Shown: positions 7,306-21,310, counted from the first letter of the stretch. The stretch is 22,807 bases of DNA from Bacillota bacterium (GCA_026387995.1 JAPLKQ010000148.1:1437-24243), one strand, 5' to 3'. Made by a program: numbers and translations. Notes: a model not told the origin generated them from the sequence alone.

Positions 7306-8325
7306 AAATGAACATCGCATCTCCAAATGAGAAGAAACGGTAGCGTTGTTTCACCGCTTCTTTGTACATATCCAGTATAAACTCACGCCCCGCCAGCGCG
7401 CTAACGAGCATGATAAGAGTTGATTTCGGCAGATGGAAATTGGTAATCAAAGCATCGATGGCTTCGAACTTATAGCCGGGATAAATGAAGATGTCGGTTT
7501 CACCGCTGCAAGGGACGAATTTACCGTACTTTTTCATGATGGCCTCGAGCGTTCGGGTGGAAGTTGTTCCGACCGAAATAATACGGCGCCCTTCCTTTTT
7601 CGCGGCGTTTAATATATCGGCGGTTTCTTTTTCCATCACGTAATATTCGCTATGCATATGATGGTCGTCCGTATTGGTGACTTTGACGGGCCGGAACGTT
7701 CCGAGACCGATGTGCAAAGTGACATCGCAGACGATGATGCCTTTGGCTTTGATCTTCGCAAATAATTCAGGCGTGAAATGGAAACCGGCGGTCGGGGCGG
7801 CGGCACTGCCCTCGATCTTGGCATAAACCGTTTGGTAACGGGCGTTATCGGCAACTTGAGTTTTGATATAAGGCGGTAAAGGCATGCGGCCTAATTCATC
7901 GAGAAGTTCCATAAAAATGCCATGGTAAATCATCTTGAAATGACGGATGCCTTCATCGAAGGATTCAATGCACTCGGCAATGAGCTTGCCTTCGCCGAAA
8001 TCAACGCGGGTTCCGACTTTAATCGTCTTAGCGTTTCCAACCAAACATTCCCAGGTGTCGCCTTTCAGTTGGCGAAGGAGCAGGAGTTCAATATGGGCGA
8101 GCGTCTTTTCTTTGACGCCAAAAAGACGGGCAGGAATGACTTTCGTGTTGTTGCGGACAAGGACATCGCCAGGACGTAAATAGTCGATGATATCGAAGAA
8201 ATGTTTATGCTCAAACGTATGGTTGGTTTTATTGATGGCTAAAAGACGCGACTGGTCACGGATGGCGGCCGGCGTTTGGGCGATAAGTTCTTCGGGAAGC
8301 TCAAAATCAAATAAGTTGATGTCCA

Positions 8326-8326
<1 letters not shown>
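7298..8326 (-). CDS. queA: S-adenosylmethionine:tRNA ribosyltransferase-isomerase QueA
   Basis: Transfers the ribosyl part of S-adenosylmethionine to preQ1 in tRNA, making epoxyqueuosine. The 342-residue length is normal for the family. It begins with [15 protein letters not shown] and contains [36 protein letters not shown], the [13 protein letters not shown] segment and a C-terminal [20 protein letters not shown], all hallmarks of QueA. Its ATG overlaps the tgt stop as TAATG. It acts after Tgt and before QueH, which are its immediate neighbours, so the last three steps of the pathway are encoded in order. Confidence 0.97.
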
Positions 8327-9991
<1,665 letters not shown>

Positions 9992-10002
9992 AAAAGTCGT
10001 CT

Positions 10003-10047
10003 CCTTGTTTTTTAATTTCGAAGATGGTTTGGCAAGGGAACATCTTC
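10003..10047 (-). promoter_or_regulatory. PreQ1-I riboswitch controlling queT translation
   Basis: Reading the minus strand, GAAGATG (10047-10041) pairs with CATCTTC (10026-10020) as stem P1. The loop between them contains CCTTG (10037-10033), which pairs with CAAGG (10007-10003) to form the H-type pseudoknot. The connecting strand is A-rich (GAAATTAAAAAA), and a cytosine follows the first pseudoknot strand where the ligand-pairing C is expected. This matches the preQ1-I class. The 3' pseudoknot strand includes most of the AAGGAG ribosome binding site of queT, so preQ1 binding should block translation. Confidence 0.93.
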
Positions 10048-10057
10048 TGGCGTTATG

Positions 10058-10650
10058 CTATTTTTTCTTCTTTGTTTTATTGGTCTCGGCTTCGAGGCGG
10101 GCCGCCTCGGAGGCTGCTAATTCTTTGGCCGCTTTTTCTTCTCGGGCGCTTTTTTCAACTTCATAAATGATGCGATCGGCAATGATTTTATTGATTTGCG
10201 CTTCAATCGATAATTTAAAGGCGATGTAGCTGAGGTTGGCGCGGAAGGTTTCAAAGGCTTTCGGGTCTTGGCGGCCGGCATCTTCCTGATAACGATGGAG
10301 GATGACATCATACTGTGCGATGACTTGTTTGTCGACGCCGTGGGTAATCCGGCCTTGGACATCGTGGAAGAAATTATACAACAAATGGCAAATAAGTAAC
10401 CCAATTGAACGCGCGAATACTTTTTTAATGCCGGTGCGGTAATAAGGTTGGCTTTCACGTAATTGTTGACCATAAACGGCGTGATTTGCGGTTCACCGGA
10501 GCCGGTCGACAAGGGTTCAAGTTTGCGGTCAAGATACGAGATGACTTGATCCATATAGAGGTCCATTTCCGGTAACTCTTCGTATGCCGGTAGGCTAAAA
10601 TCGCTTAAGGATGTCAGCCATTGCTCGAGGTTTTCGATATGTTTATCCAT
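10058..10650 (-). pseudogene. DUF1836-like gene interrupted by a frameshift
   Basis: The first part, from the ATG at 10650, encodes MDLYMDQVISYLDRKL, ITPFMVNNYVKANLI and KKYSRVQLGYLFAIC, a pattern I recognise from the DUF1836 family (small cytosolic proteins of Bacillota, function unclear). Just after the AIC codons (about 10380-10390) this frame runs into unrelated sequence. The expected continuation, LYNFFHDVQGRITHGVDKQ, lies in another frame and ends at 10058 with a Lys/Ala/Glu-rich tail. Restoring one base joins the two into a protein of about 196 residues. The downstream part has no good start of its own (only TTG). It may be a true lesion or a sequencing error. It lies directly upstream of the queT riboswitch. 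Confidence 0.75.
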
Positions 10651-10675
10651 GCGGTTTTCCTCTCTATTTCTTGTA

Positions 10676-10704
10676 ATATTATCATTTTAACACCAAATCC
10701 ACAA
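10676..10704 (-). promoter_or_regulatory. Promoter of the DUF1836-like gene
   Basis: The minus strand has TTGTGG (10704-10699), a 17-base spacer, then TAATAT (10681-10676) with a preceding TGA giving an extended -10. The ribosome binding site AGAGGA follows, about seven bases from the ATG at 10650. As no separate promoter is evident for queT, this one may also feed the riboswitch. Confidence 0.5.
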
Positions 10705-10724
10705 TATTTAGCAAAGAAAACTGA

Positions 10725-10753
10725 TTGACAAGTTATTATAAATAATGTAATCT
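10725..10753 (+). promoter_or_regulatory. Promoter of the SGNH hydrolase-DegV operon
   Basis: A perfect -35 TTGACA (10725-10730) is followed by AT-rich sequence. The best -10 candidates are TGTAAT at 10746-10751 (15-base spacer) and TAATCT at 10748-10753 (17-base spacer). The divergent promoter for the DUF1836-like gene lies about 20 bases away on the other strand. The -35 is strong; the exact -10 is uncertain. Confidence 0.55.
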
Positions 10754-10770
10754 AGTTTTGCATACTAGAT
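10750..10770. promoter_or_regulatory. Inverted repeat overlapping the -10, possible operator
   Basis: ATCTAGT (10750-10756) and ACTAGAT (10764-10770) form a perfect 7-base inverted repeat with a 7-base spacer. It overlaps the -10 region of the SGNH gene promoter and ends about 25 bases before the ATG. The position suits a repressor operator. It has no T-run, so it is not a terminator. The binding factor is unknown. Confidence 0.4.
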
Positions 10771-10795
10771 GGCATGCATTTGAAGGGTTTAGAAA

Positions 10796-11482
10796 ATGAA
10801 TAAGCGGATTGCGGTTTGGGGGGATTCCCTCTTAAAAGGAGTTGTGTATGACGATGACGCCCGGCGTTACCGTTTTTTGCCTAACACCTGCCTGGATCTG
10901 ATTGCTAGCGTCCGTCAAGAAATCACCTTCACCAACTGTTCGCAGTACGGCCAGACCAGTGACCGAGCTCTCGCTAAGATGAAGCAAGCGTTAAAAACCA
11001 ATCATGATTTCGATTTTGCTATAATCGAACTTGGCGGCAATGACTGCGACTTCGATTGGAAAGAAGTATCGGCCAGTCCCACCGCTCCTCATTCGCCCCA
11101 TATCGCGCTCTCTGATTTCCATGATAACATCGTGGCGATGGTCAATGAGTGCCGGGCTTATGGCATCACTCCGGTGATGGTCAACCTGCCTCCCATCAAC
11201 GCCGAAAGATACTTCAATTTCTTCAGCGTCGGTCTCGAAAAACAACAGATTCTTCTTTGGCTCCTTGATGTCAATAACATCTATCACACCCAAGAAATGT
11301 ATAGTCTGGAAATCGACGCCGTCGCCCGAGACCTGAACGTCAGGCTCATCAACATACGCGAACAATTACTCAGCGAGAAAAACTACAACACCTACTTATG
11401 CTCAGATGGCATCCACCTCAACGAAAAAGGCCACAACCATTTGAAAGATATCATTACGTCATCGCCCAAATACGCGATATAA
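10796..11482 (+). CDS. SGNH/GDSL-family hydrolase
   Basis: Predicted esterase or lipase of 228 residues. The four SGNH blocks are visible: VWGDSLLKG with nucleophile Ser11, the block II glycine in QYGQTSD (Gly52), IIELGGNDCDF with Asn82, and SDGIHLNEKGH with Asp204 and His207. No signal peptide or membrane segment is present, so it should act in the cytoplasm. A GAAGGG ribosome binding site lies eight bases before the ATG. The substrate cannot be told from sequence. The next gene starts 16 bases downstream and encodes a fatty-acid-binding DegV protein, which suggests an acyl-ester substrate. Confidence 0.9.
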   Translation: MNKRIAVWGDSLLKGVVYDDDARRYRFLPNTCLDLIASVRQEITFTNCSQYGQTSDRALAKMKQALKTNHDFDFAIIELGGNDCDFDWKEVSASPTAPHSPHIALSDFHDNIVAMVNECRAYGITPVMVNLPPINAERYFNFFSVGLEKQQILLWLLDVNNIYHTQEMYSLEIDAVARDLNVRLINIREQLLSEKNYNTYLCSDGIHLNEKGHNHLKDIITSSPKYAI

Positions 11483-11498
11483 AAAAGGAGAACGACTT

Positions 11499-12368
11499 AT
11501 GTCTAAATTTGCAATTCTTAGCGACTCTTGTTCCGACTTACCGAATGACTACATCGTCCAACACGGTTTGACGATTCTTCCCCTGGGTTTTGAAATCGAG
11601 GGAAAATCCTATAAGAATTACCCCGATGAACGGGATATCAAGATTGTCGACTTCTACGCCCTCATGCGCGATAAGAAGAACGTCATCACTTCCCAAGTGA
11701 CCCCGGAAGGGTTCATGAGCTGCGCCGAACCCCTGCTCAAACAAGGACAGGATCTTTTGGCGTTCTGCATCAGCAGCGCTTTATCGGGCACCTTTAACTC
11801 CATGCGTATTGGCGCGTTAGAGTTACTGGAACGGTATCCAAACCGTAAGGTCATCGTCATTGACTCACTGGGCGCTTCGCTTGGCGAGGGCATGCTTGTC
11901 TTCACTGCCATCGAGATGCAAGAAGCCGGTAAAACACTTGAAGAGACCGCCGCTTTCATCGAAGCCAATAAATTAAAACTCAACCACCTTTTTACCGTCG
12001 ATGACTTAGGAACATTGAAACGCGGAGGCCGTTTAACGGCGCCGAAAGCGTTCCTTGGCACCGTCCTCAACCTCAAGCCCGTTTTATTCGTCGACCATGA
12101 AGGCCGTCTCGTCCCCTGGGGCACGAAACATGGCCGCAAAGTCGCCATCAAATCCTTACTTGAAAAAATGGAAGAAAATATTACCGATGACCGCGTGATC
12201 TTTATCAGCCACGGCGACTGCCTGGCGGAAGCCGAAAAAGTCAAAGCCTCGATTTTGGAAGCTCATCCCAAAAACAAAGTCTTCCTGATGAACCCGGTCG
12301 GACCCGCCATTGGCGCCCACTCCGGTCCCGGAACCATCGCCATCTTCTTCTACGGCCACGAACGTTAA
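11499..12368 (+). CDS. DegV family fatty-acid-binding protein
   Basis: DegV (FakB-type) proteins bind a fatty acid and present it to the kinase FakA, allowing exogenous or recycled fatty acids to enter phospholipid synthesis. The 289-residue product has the family length and motifs: FAILSDSCSDLP at the N-terminus, ITSQVTPEGF (residues 63-72), ISSALSGTFNSM (91-102), LGTLKRGGRLTA and a C-terminal GPAIGAHSGPGTIAIFF. It has an AAGGAG ribosome binding site seven bases before the ATG. It is the second gene of a two-gene operon with an SGNH hydrolase and is followed at once by a strong terminator. No fakA is present in the window. Confidence 0.95.
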   Translation: MSKFAILSDSCSDLPNDYIVQHGLTILPLGFEIEGKSYKNYPDERDIKIVDFYALMRDKKNVITSQVTPEGFMSCAEPLLKQGQDLLAFCISSALSGTFNSMRIGALELLERYPNRKVIVIDSLGASLGEGMLVFTAIEMQEAGKTLEETAAFIEANKLKLNHLFTVDDLGTLKRGGRLTAPKAFLGTVLNLKPVLFVDHEGRLVPWGTKHGRKVAIKSLLEKMEENITDDRVIFISHGDCLAEAEKVKASILEAHPKNKVFLMNPVGPAIGAHSGPGTIAIFFYGHER

Positions 12369-12372
12369 AAAG

Positions 12373-12401
12373 AAAACGCCACTTCGCAGTGGCGTTTTTA
12401 T
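12373..12401. terminator. Bidirectional rho-independent terminator
   Basis: AAAACGCCACT (12373-12383) and AGTGGCGTTTT (12388-12398) form a perfect 11-base stem around a TCGC tetraloop. T-rich sequence follows on both strands (TTTTTAT on plus, TTTTCTTTTT on minus). It lies between the convergent degV and gatB genes and can end both transcripts. Confidence 0.95.
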
Positions 12402-12412
12402 TTCGATAGATT

Positions 12413-13840
12413 CTAGCGTTTTTTGAGTTCTTCGAGCAACAACTTCGAGGTCAAGCCGGGGTTAATCTTGCCTCCGGTTTTTTTCATGATTTGGCCAACA
12501 AGGAAACCGACGGCGCGGTCTTTTCCGGCTTTAAAATCTTCGATTGATTGCGGATTGCTATCGAGCGTTTCTTTAATATAACCAAGGATGACGGCTTCGT
12601 CGCTGATCTGCATCATGCCAAGTTTATCGGCAATGGCGCGCGGTTCGCCGCCTTGCTCAATCATCGTTTCAAAAATCTGACGGGCTTGCTTGTTGGAAAT
12701 CTGACCTTTGTCGATCATCGTGACCAAGGCGACTAAGCGTTCCGGAGAGATGCTGAAATCTTTAATGGTTTTTCCGGTTTTGTTTAAGTATCCGGCGATG
12801 TCGACGGTAATCCAGTTGGCCAAGAGCTTGCTGAGAGATGATAACTTGACGCAGCGGTCGAAATACGCGGCCACTTCTTTATCAAGAAGCAGGATGGAGG
12901 CGTCATAATCGTTGAGTCCGAAATTTGTGATGTAACGGGCTTTTTTGCTGTCCGGCAGTTCGGGGCAAGTTGCGATGGCGTCGTGGATGAAGGCTTCTGA
13001 AAGCTTGATGGGAACGAGATTGGGTTCAACGAAATAACGGTAATCGACGGCGTCGGTTTTCTTACGCATCAAAACCGTTTCTTTTTTCACTTCTTCGTAA
13101 CGGCGGGTTTCCTGTTCAACCGGTTGTCCGGAAAGAAGAAGTTGCGCCTGACGCTTGATTTCAAATTCAATAGCTTTTTCGATGGCGGCGATGGAGTTGA
13201 GGTTTTTGATTTCGCACTTGGTTCCTAACTTGGCCACGCCATAGGGACGAAGCGAAATATTGACGTCGCAGCGAAGCGACCCTTCTTCCATTTTGCCGTC
13301 GGAAACGTCGGCAAAAGTAACGATGGAACGGATTTTTTCGACATATTTCATCGCCTCGGCACCACTTCTGATGGTGGGCCGCGTCACGATTTCGATTAAC
13401 GGGATGCCGGCGCGGTTGTAGTCGAGTAAGGTACTGTCAGACAAGTGATGCTGCATGCAGGTGTCTTCTTCCATATGCAAGCGCTCGATGTCGACGTGTT
13501 TAGTCACGCCGTCGACTTCAATGTCGAGCCAGCCATTGCTGCCAATCGGGCGTTTGGCTTGGGTGATCTGATAACCTTTCGGTAGGTCGCTATAGAAATA
13601 GTTTTTGCGGTCAAACCAAAGCTCGCGGTCAATCTCCATATGGAGGGCATTAGAGACGCGGATGGCATTGATGACGGCTTGCTTGTTGACGACCGGCATC
13701 GTGCCCGGAAAAGCCATGTCTAAAGGCAAAACGGCGGTATTCTGCGCGTCGCCGAAAGTGACGGGAGCGCGGCTGAACATCTTGCTCTTCGTCTTCATCT
13801 CGACGTGGATTTCGAGTCCGATGACAGCTTCAAAGTTCAT
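12413..13840 (-). CDS. gatB: Asp-tRNA(Asn)/Glu-tRNA(Gln) amidotransferase subunit B
   Basis: Kinase/tRNA-binding subunit of GatCAB, which activates and amidates misacylated Glu-tRNA(Gln) and, where needed, Asp-tRNA(Asn). The 475-residue product has normal length. It starts with FEAVIGLEIHVEMKTKSKMF and includes PGTMPVVNKQAV, the YFYSDLPKGYQITQ motif, EEGSLRCDVNISLRP and LGTKCEIKNLNS of the catalytic cradle. The helical and YqeY-like C-terminal domains end in GLTSKLLLEELKK. The ATG overlaps the gatA stop (ATGA). It is intact, in contrast to gatA upstream. Confidence 0.97.
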   Translation of the reverse strand: MNFEAVIGLEIHVEMKTKSKMFSRAPVTFGDAQNTAVLPLDMAFPGTMPVVNKQAVINAIRVSNALHMEIDRELWFDRKNYFYSDLPKGYQITQAKRPIGSNGWLDIEVDGVTKHVDIERLHMEEDTCMQHHLSDSTLLDYNRAGIPLIEIVTRPTIRSGAEAMKYVEKIRSIVTFADVSDGKMEEGSLRCDVNISLRPYGVAKLGTKCEIKNLNSIAAIEKAIEFEIKRQAQLLLSGQPVEQETRRYEEVKKETVLMRKKTDAVDYRYFVEPNLVPIKLSEAFIHDAIATCPELPDSKKARYITNFGLNDYDASILLLDKEVAAYFDRCVKLSSLSKLLANWITVDIAGYLNKTGKTIKDFSISPERLVALVTMIDKGQISNKQARQIFETMIEQGGEPRAIADKLGMMQISDEAVILGYIKETLDSNPQSIEDFKAGKDRAVGFLVGQIMKKTGGKINPGLTSKLLLEELKKR

Positions 13841-15260
13841 AACGTCACCGCCTTTGCGGAAAGGTTCCGGTAACCGGTGGATTCCTCAATCTTTTGAGCG
13901 ACTTGGAGCACGAGGGCTTCTTCAAACGCGCGGCCCATGACGTTGCCGCCAAACGGCATCTTGTTTTCAAAGCCGATGGGGAGAGTGATGGAAGGTAACC
14001 CGGCAAAATTACCGAGTACCAAATGGTTGTCGGCAATGAGGTATTGATCTGATAAACGGTCGCCTGATTCGCTGAATTTAGGGGCAACGCCCGGAGCGGC
14101 AGGCAAATATATGACATCATGGTCTTTTAACACTTCGCTCTTAGGAAAAGGACATCCTGGTTTTCTCTCATCAAGGCAAAGCTGCCGATGACGAAGCGGC
14201 GTTTGATCAATTCGCTGAATCCGGCCGTGCGGGCTTTGAACATGACTTCTTGATAGGTGCTTCCTTCATAACGGGGTCCAAATTTAATGCCGTCGAGATT
14301 GGCGTTATTGCTAGTCGCTTCGGCGCAGCAAAGGGTGAGATAGGTTGGAAAAATAGTGCCGAGCATTTGTTTGTCGATAGAGACGTAACTGACGATGGCG
14401 CCTTGCCTTTTTAATGCTTCGAGCGTCTTATTAAAAGCGTCCATGACCGTTTTATTGGAAATCGAATCGACGATTTCCGAAATCACGGCAATCTTCAATC
14501 CTTTAATGTCTTTTTTGAGTAAGCGCGTGTAATCTTCAACCGGTTGATGGGACGCGGTCGCGTCTTCGGTGTCCGGTCCGGCGACCACCACTAAAGCCAG
14601 CGCGGTGTCTTCGACGCTACGGGTAAAATAACCCACATGGTCAAGCGAGGGCGCAAACGGGAATAACCCAAAGCGGCTGATTCTGCCCCAGGTCGGTTTG
14701 AAGCCGACGAGACCAGAGAAACTAGCCGGTTTACGGACAGAGTCGCCCGTATCAGAGCCTAAGGCGAAAGGAACGATGCCAGCGGAAACGCTGACGGCCG
14801 AACCGCAGCTGGAACCGCCGATCATCCGTTCATGTTTGGGATCGTAAGGATTAAAGGTTGGGCCTTTATGCCCCGTGATGCCGCTGCCGCCCATGGCGAG
14901 TTCGTCAAGGGTTGATTTAGCGATGGGAACGGCGTGGGCTGCAAGTAATTTAGCGACCACTGTCGCGTCAAAACTGGGGATATAGCCATTTAAGATGTTG
15001 CTGCTTCCCGTCGTTTCGATGCCTTTAGTCGAAAAGTTATCTTTGATGACAAAAGGAATGCCCCAAAAGGGGTTATGGGCTTCCGGCTCTTTGAGGCTGG
15101 AGGCAATCGCATAGGTTTCACTTTCCATAAAACGTTCAAAAGCGTTGTCTTTATTGGCTTTTGCGCGCTTTACGGCTTCTTCTGCCAATTGCAGGGGCGT
15201 GACTTTTTTACTGACAAGGGCTTGGTGGAGATCCGCCAAAGTTAAATCAAGGTATGACAT
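13837..15260 (-). pseudogene. gatA: Amidotransferase subunit A, interrupted by an out-of-frame deletion
   Basis: GatA hydrolyses glutamine to supply ammonia to GatB. Residues 1-376 from the ATG at 15260 are a good GatA: Lys73 in FVIKDNFSTKG, Ser150 in MIGGSSCGSAV and nucleophile Ser174 in GSDTGDSVRKPA, then GLVGFKPTWGRISRFG. The frame stops at 14127 after LFLRAKC. The C-terminal part (LKDHDVIYLPAAPGVAPKF to the end) continues in another frame from about 14133 to 13837. Compared with known GatA, about ten residues around the usual KVRTLI segment are absent at the junction, so the event is a small deletion rather than a single-base slip. The downstream piece has only a GTG start. Since GatCAB is normally essential, this is either an assembly error or a decayed copy. 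Confidence 0.8.
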
Positions 15261-15556
15261 TATCCCACCACTTTCGGAAGTTTGATTTGCCCGTCGACAA
15301 TATCTTTGGCATTGGCAAGGGCGACTTCGCGCGGCAAGGGAGTGCTCGATACGTCTTCACGAAGCAGGTCGTTACTGACATCAAAAGGGAAGGTCATCGG
15401 TTCAAACTCATCGACGCCTTTAATCTGGCCAATCAGGTTCATTTGCTTGGTTAAAATGGCAAATTCTTTTTCAAGAAGATCGTATTGCTCCTCAGTCATG
15501 TCAAAGAGGAGACGGTTAGCCGCATCTTTTAAGACGTTTTTATTGATTTCTTTCAT
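15260..15556 (-). CDS. gatC: Amidotransferase subunit C
   Basis: Small subunit that wraps around GatA and GatB and stabilises GatCAB. The 98-residue protein shows the GatC layout: a helical N-terminus with LLFDMTEEQYDLLEKEFAIL, the MNLIGQIKGVDEFEPM linker and a C-terminal LREDVSSTPLPREVALANA motif. The ATG at 15556 was preferred because GAGGTG lies six bases upstream. The frame is open to a TTG at 15583, but that extension is not conserved. The stop overlaps the gatA ATG as TAATG. It sits 36 bases after ligA, as in many Bacillota. Confidence 0.93.
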   Translation of the reverse strand: MKEINKNVLKDAANRLLFDMTEEQYDLLEKEFAILTKQMNLIGQIKGVDEFEPMTFPFDVSNDLLREDVSSTPLPREVALANAKDIVDGQIKLPKVVG

Positions 15557-15592
15557 GGTCGTCACCTCACGCGATACTTTCAAATGATACCA

Positions 15593-19770
<4,178 letters not shown>

Positions 19771-19804
19771 ATTTGACCTTCTTTTCGGTTATCTTAACAT
19801 ACTA

Positions 19805-19833
19805 ATTTTACCAAAAACGACAACATTAAACAA
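19805..19833 (-). promoter_or_regulatory. Promoter of the pcrA-ligA-gatCAB operon
   Basis: On the minus strand TTGTTT (19833-19828) and TAAAAT (19810-19805) are separated by exactly 17 bases. TGG precedes the -10, making an extended -10. The ATG of pcrA lies about 35 bases downstream of the -10. Confidence 0.7.
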
Positions 19834-19863
19834 TGCTTGTCGGCATTTTAAATTTAATAAGAT

Positions 19864-20295
19864 TCAGAAAAGCTCGGAACGTATCGCTGCCGTACCTATT
19901 AAGTGCTTAATCAATACTTTGGTTTTGATTTCGATTAAGGAGGGCCATCCCACGATAAATACTTCATCAAGGGAAGTGGCGCCCAATGTTTTATCGGGAT
20001 TCGTTCCTTTAGGAATGTCCTTGGAACCCAAGACGAAATACAAGGGAATCTGCGGATCGCTGAGGGCATAATCTATCACGTCATTCTTGAGTGATTGGCA
20101 GTGCGAACAACCCGGAAAATAGACATAGATGTAATAATCGGTTTCCTTGAGTGAAAAGATGCCCTCCCAGGCAATCGAAAACGCCGCCACTTCTGTATAG
20201 GTGTGTGATGGCGGGGCCGATGTCGAAGAAACCTCGTTCCCGTGAAAGCAAGAAACGAGGAAAAAGCTAAGCAGGAAAATTGAAGGATGCCGCAT
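19864..20295 (-). CDS. Thioredoxin-like lipoprotein with a CxxC motif
   Basis: Small predicted exported lipoprotein of 143 residues. The N-terminus MRHPSIFLLSFFLVSC is a signal peptide ending in a lipobox-like VSC, followed by a Ser/Thr/Pro linker. The domain has YYIYVYFPGCSHCQSLKNDV, a thioredoxin-fold active-site pattern (CSHC), and a later GWPSLIEI that resembles the cis-proline strand. It may be an extracellular thiol-disulfide protein; partners are unknown. The start at 20295 has an AAGGGTGG ribosome binding site six bases upstream; the frame is open to 20331 but without such a site. It is transcribed toward pcrA and probably alone, with the promoter between it and the divergent membrane gene. 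Confidence 0.72.
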   Translation of the reverse strand: MRHPSIFLLSFFLVSCFHGNEVSSTSAPPSHTYTEVAAFSIAWEGIFSLKETDYYIYVYFPGCSHCQSLKNDVIDYALSDPQIPLYFVLGSKDIPKGTNPDKTLGATSLDEVFIVGWPSLIEIKTKVLIKHLIGTAAIRSELF

Positions 20296-20394
20296 TTTTG
20301 ACCACCCTTCAATTAGTAGACGGAAAATCAATCAAATTAGCCAAAGGCCATGAATTTTAAAATCATTGTGTTAACATAATAAAGAGGTCAGCGC

Positions 20395-21294
20395 ATGCAC
20401 GATAAAAAAACCGTCATCCAGAATATTACCTATATGGCCATCATGGCAGCCATCAACGTCATCTTTTCGGTGTTGGCGATGTTTTTGCCTTTGGCGTCGT
20501 TAGTGTTGATGCTCGTCTTGCCGCTGACCAGCGTCATCGTCGTGCTGTTCTGCAAAGAGAAATACTTCATCATTTATGCGGTTTCTACGATCCTACTTTG
20601 CTTATTAATCACGATGAGTGATGCCCAAACCACCATTTTCTATGTAATTCCGTCCATTGTTTCCGGATTTGTTTTCGGATGGTTGATCAAACAAAAAATC
20701 CACGCCGCTTTCATCATGATTATTTCCGCAGCCGTCCAACTCGGGATAACCTATGCCTCTTTGCCGCTCATCCAATGGATTTACGGCGTCAATATGATTG
20801 AGGTCTTCAAAACGCTGTTGCATTTAACCGCCCATCCTTATATTAATGGCATCATTCCTACCTTTTTCTTTATCTTGGCCTTGGCCCAAGCGACCTTTTC
20901 CTTTATCATCATCCATGCTGAAATCAAAAAGTTCGGGATTACCGTCAATAGTGACGAAAAGATCTTTTCCCAATTAGCGCTTTGTGGCTTGGAATCTGGC
21001 ATTTTGGTCGTTATCAGTGCCACGTTCTCCATCGTGATTCCTTACCTTCTCTTCTTGGTCTACGTTTTCTTTTCTTTGTTTGCCGTGATCGACGTCCTGA
21101 AAATCAATCGCCGCGCGCTGAGGATTGTTCTTGGGCTTTCGCTGGTGATCAATTTGTTTCTTTTCGCGATCCTATACAACCTCCTTATACCCCCTTTAGG
21201 TTTACTTCTTTTAGGTCTATTTTTACTTCCGGCGGACGCATTATCTTTATGTAATAAATATTTGCTAAAGCCATCTAAGGTAGATAGAATATAA
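20395..21294 (+). CDS. Multi-pass membrane protein, possibly DUF2232/ECF-S-like
   Basis: A 299-residue, very hydrophobic protein with about eight to ten membrane segments (for example residues 12-32, 33-53, 56-74, 80-97, 103-122, 153-175, 217-237, 243-264). The start (YMAIMAAINVIFSVLAMFLP) and helix spacing recall DUF2232/YybS or energy-coupling-factor S components. I cannot confirm this and no binding motif is recognisable. Its AGAGGT ribosome binding site is about seven bases before the ATG. It opens a three-gene membrane operon. Confidence 0.7.
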   Translation: MHDKKTVIQNITYMAIMAAINVIFSVLAMFLPLASLVLMLVLPLTSVIVVLFCKEKYFIIYAVSTILLCLLITMSDAQTTIFYVIPSIVSGFVFGWLIKQKIHAAFIMIISAAVQLGITYASLPLIQWIYGVNMIEVFKTLLHLTAHPYINGIIPTFFFILALAQATFSFIIIHAEIKKFGITVNSDEKIFSQLALCGLESGILVVISATFSIVIPYLLFLVYVFFSLFAVIDVLKINRRALRIVLGLSLVINLFLFAILYNLLIPPLGLLLLGLFLLPADALSLCNKYLLKPSKVDRI

Positions 21295-21310
21295 GCACGA
21301 GGTGAGCGGG

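Noticed and set aside
11654..12244. 196-residue minus-strand frame opposite degV
   Set aside because: It is antisense to a clear DegV gene; the Ser/Arg-rich sequence is typical of a reverse-complement artefact.
14127..14133. Programmed ribosomal frameshifting in gatA
   Set aside because: There is no slippery heptamer, and about ten conserved residues are missing at the junction, which a frameshift alone would not explain.
19832..19847. AATGC...GCATT hairpin as terminator of the thioredoxin-like lipoprotein gene
   Set aside because: The five-base stem is weak, has no real T-run and overlaps the -35 of the pcrA promoter.
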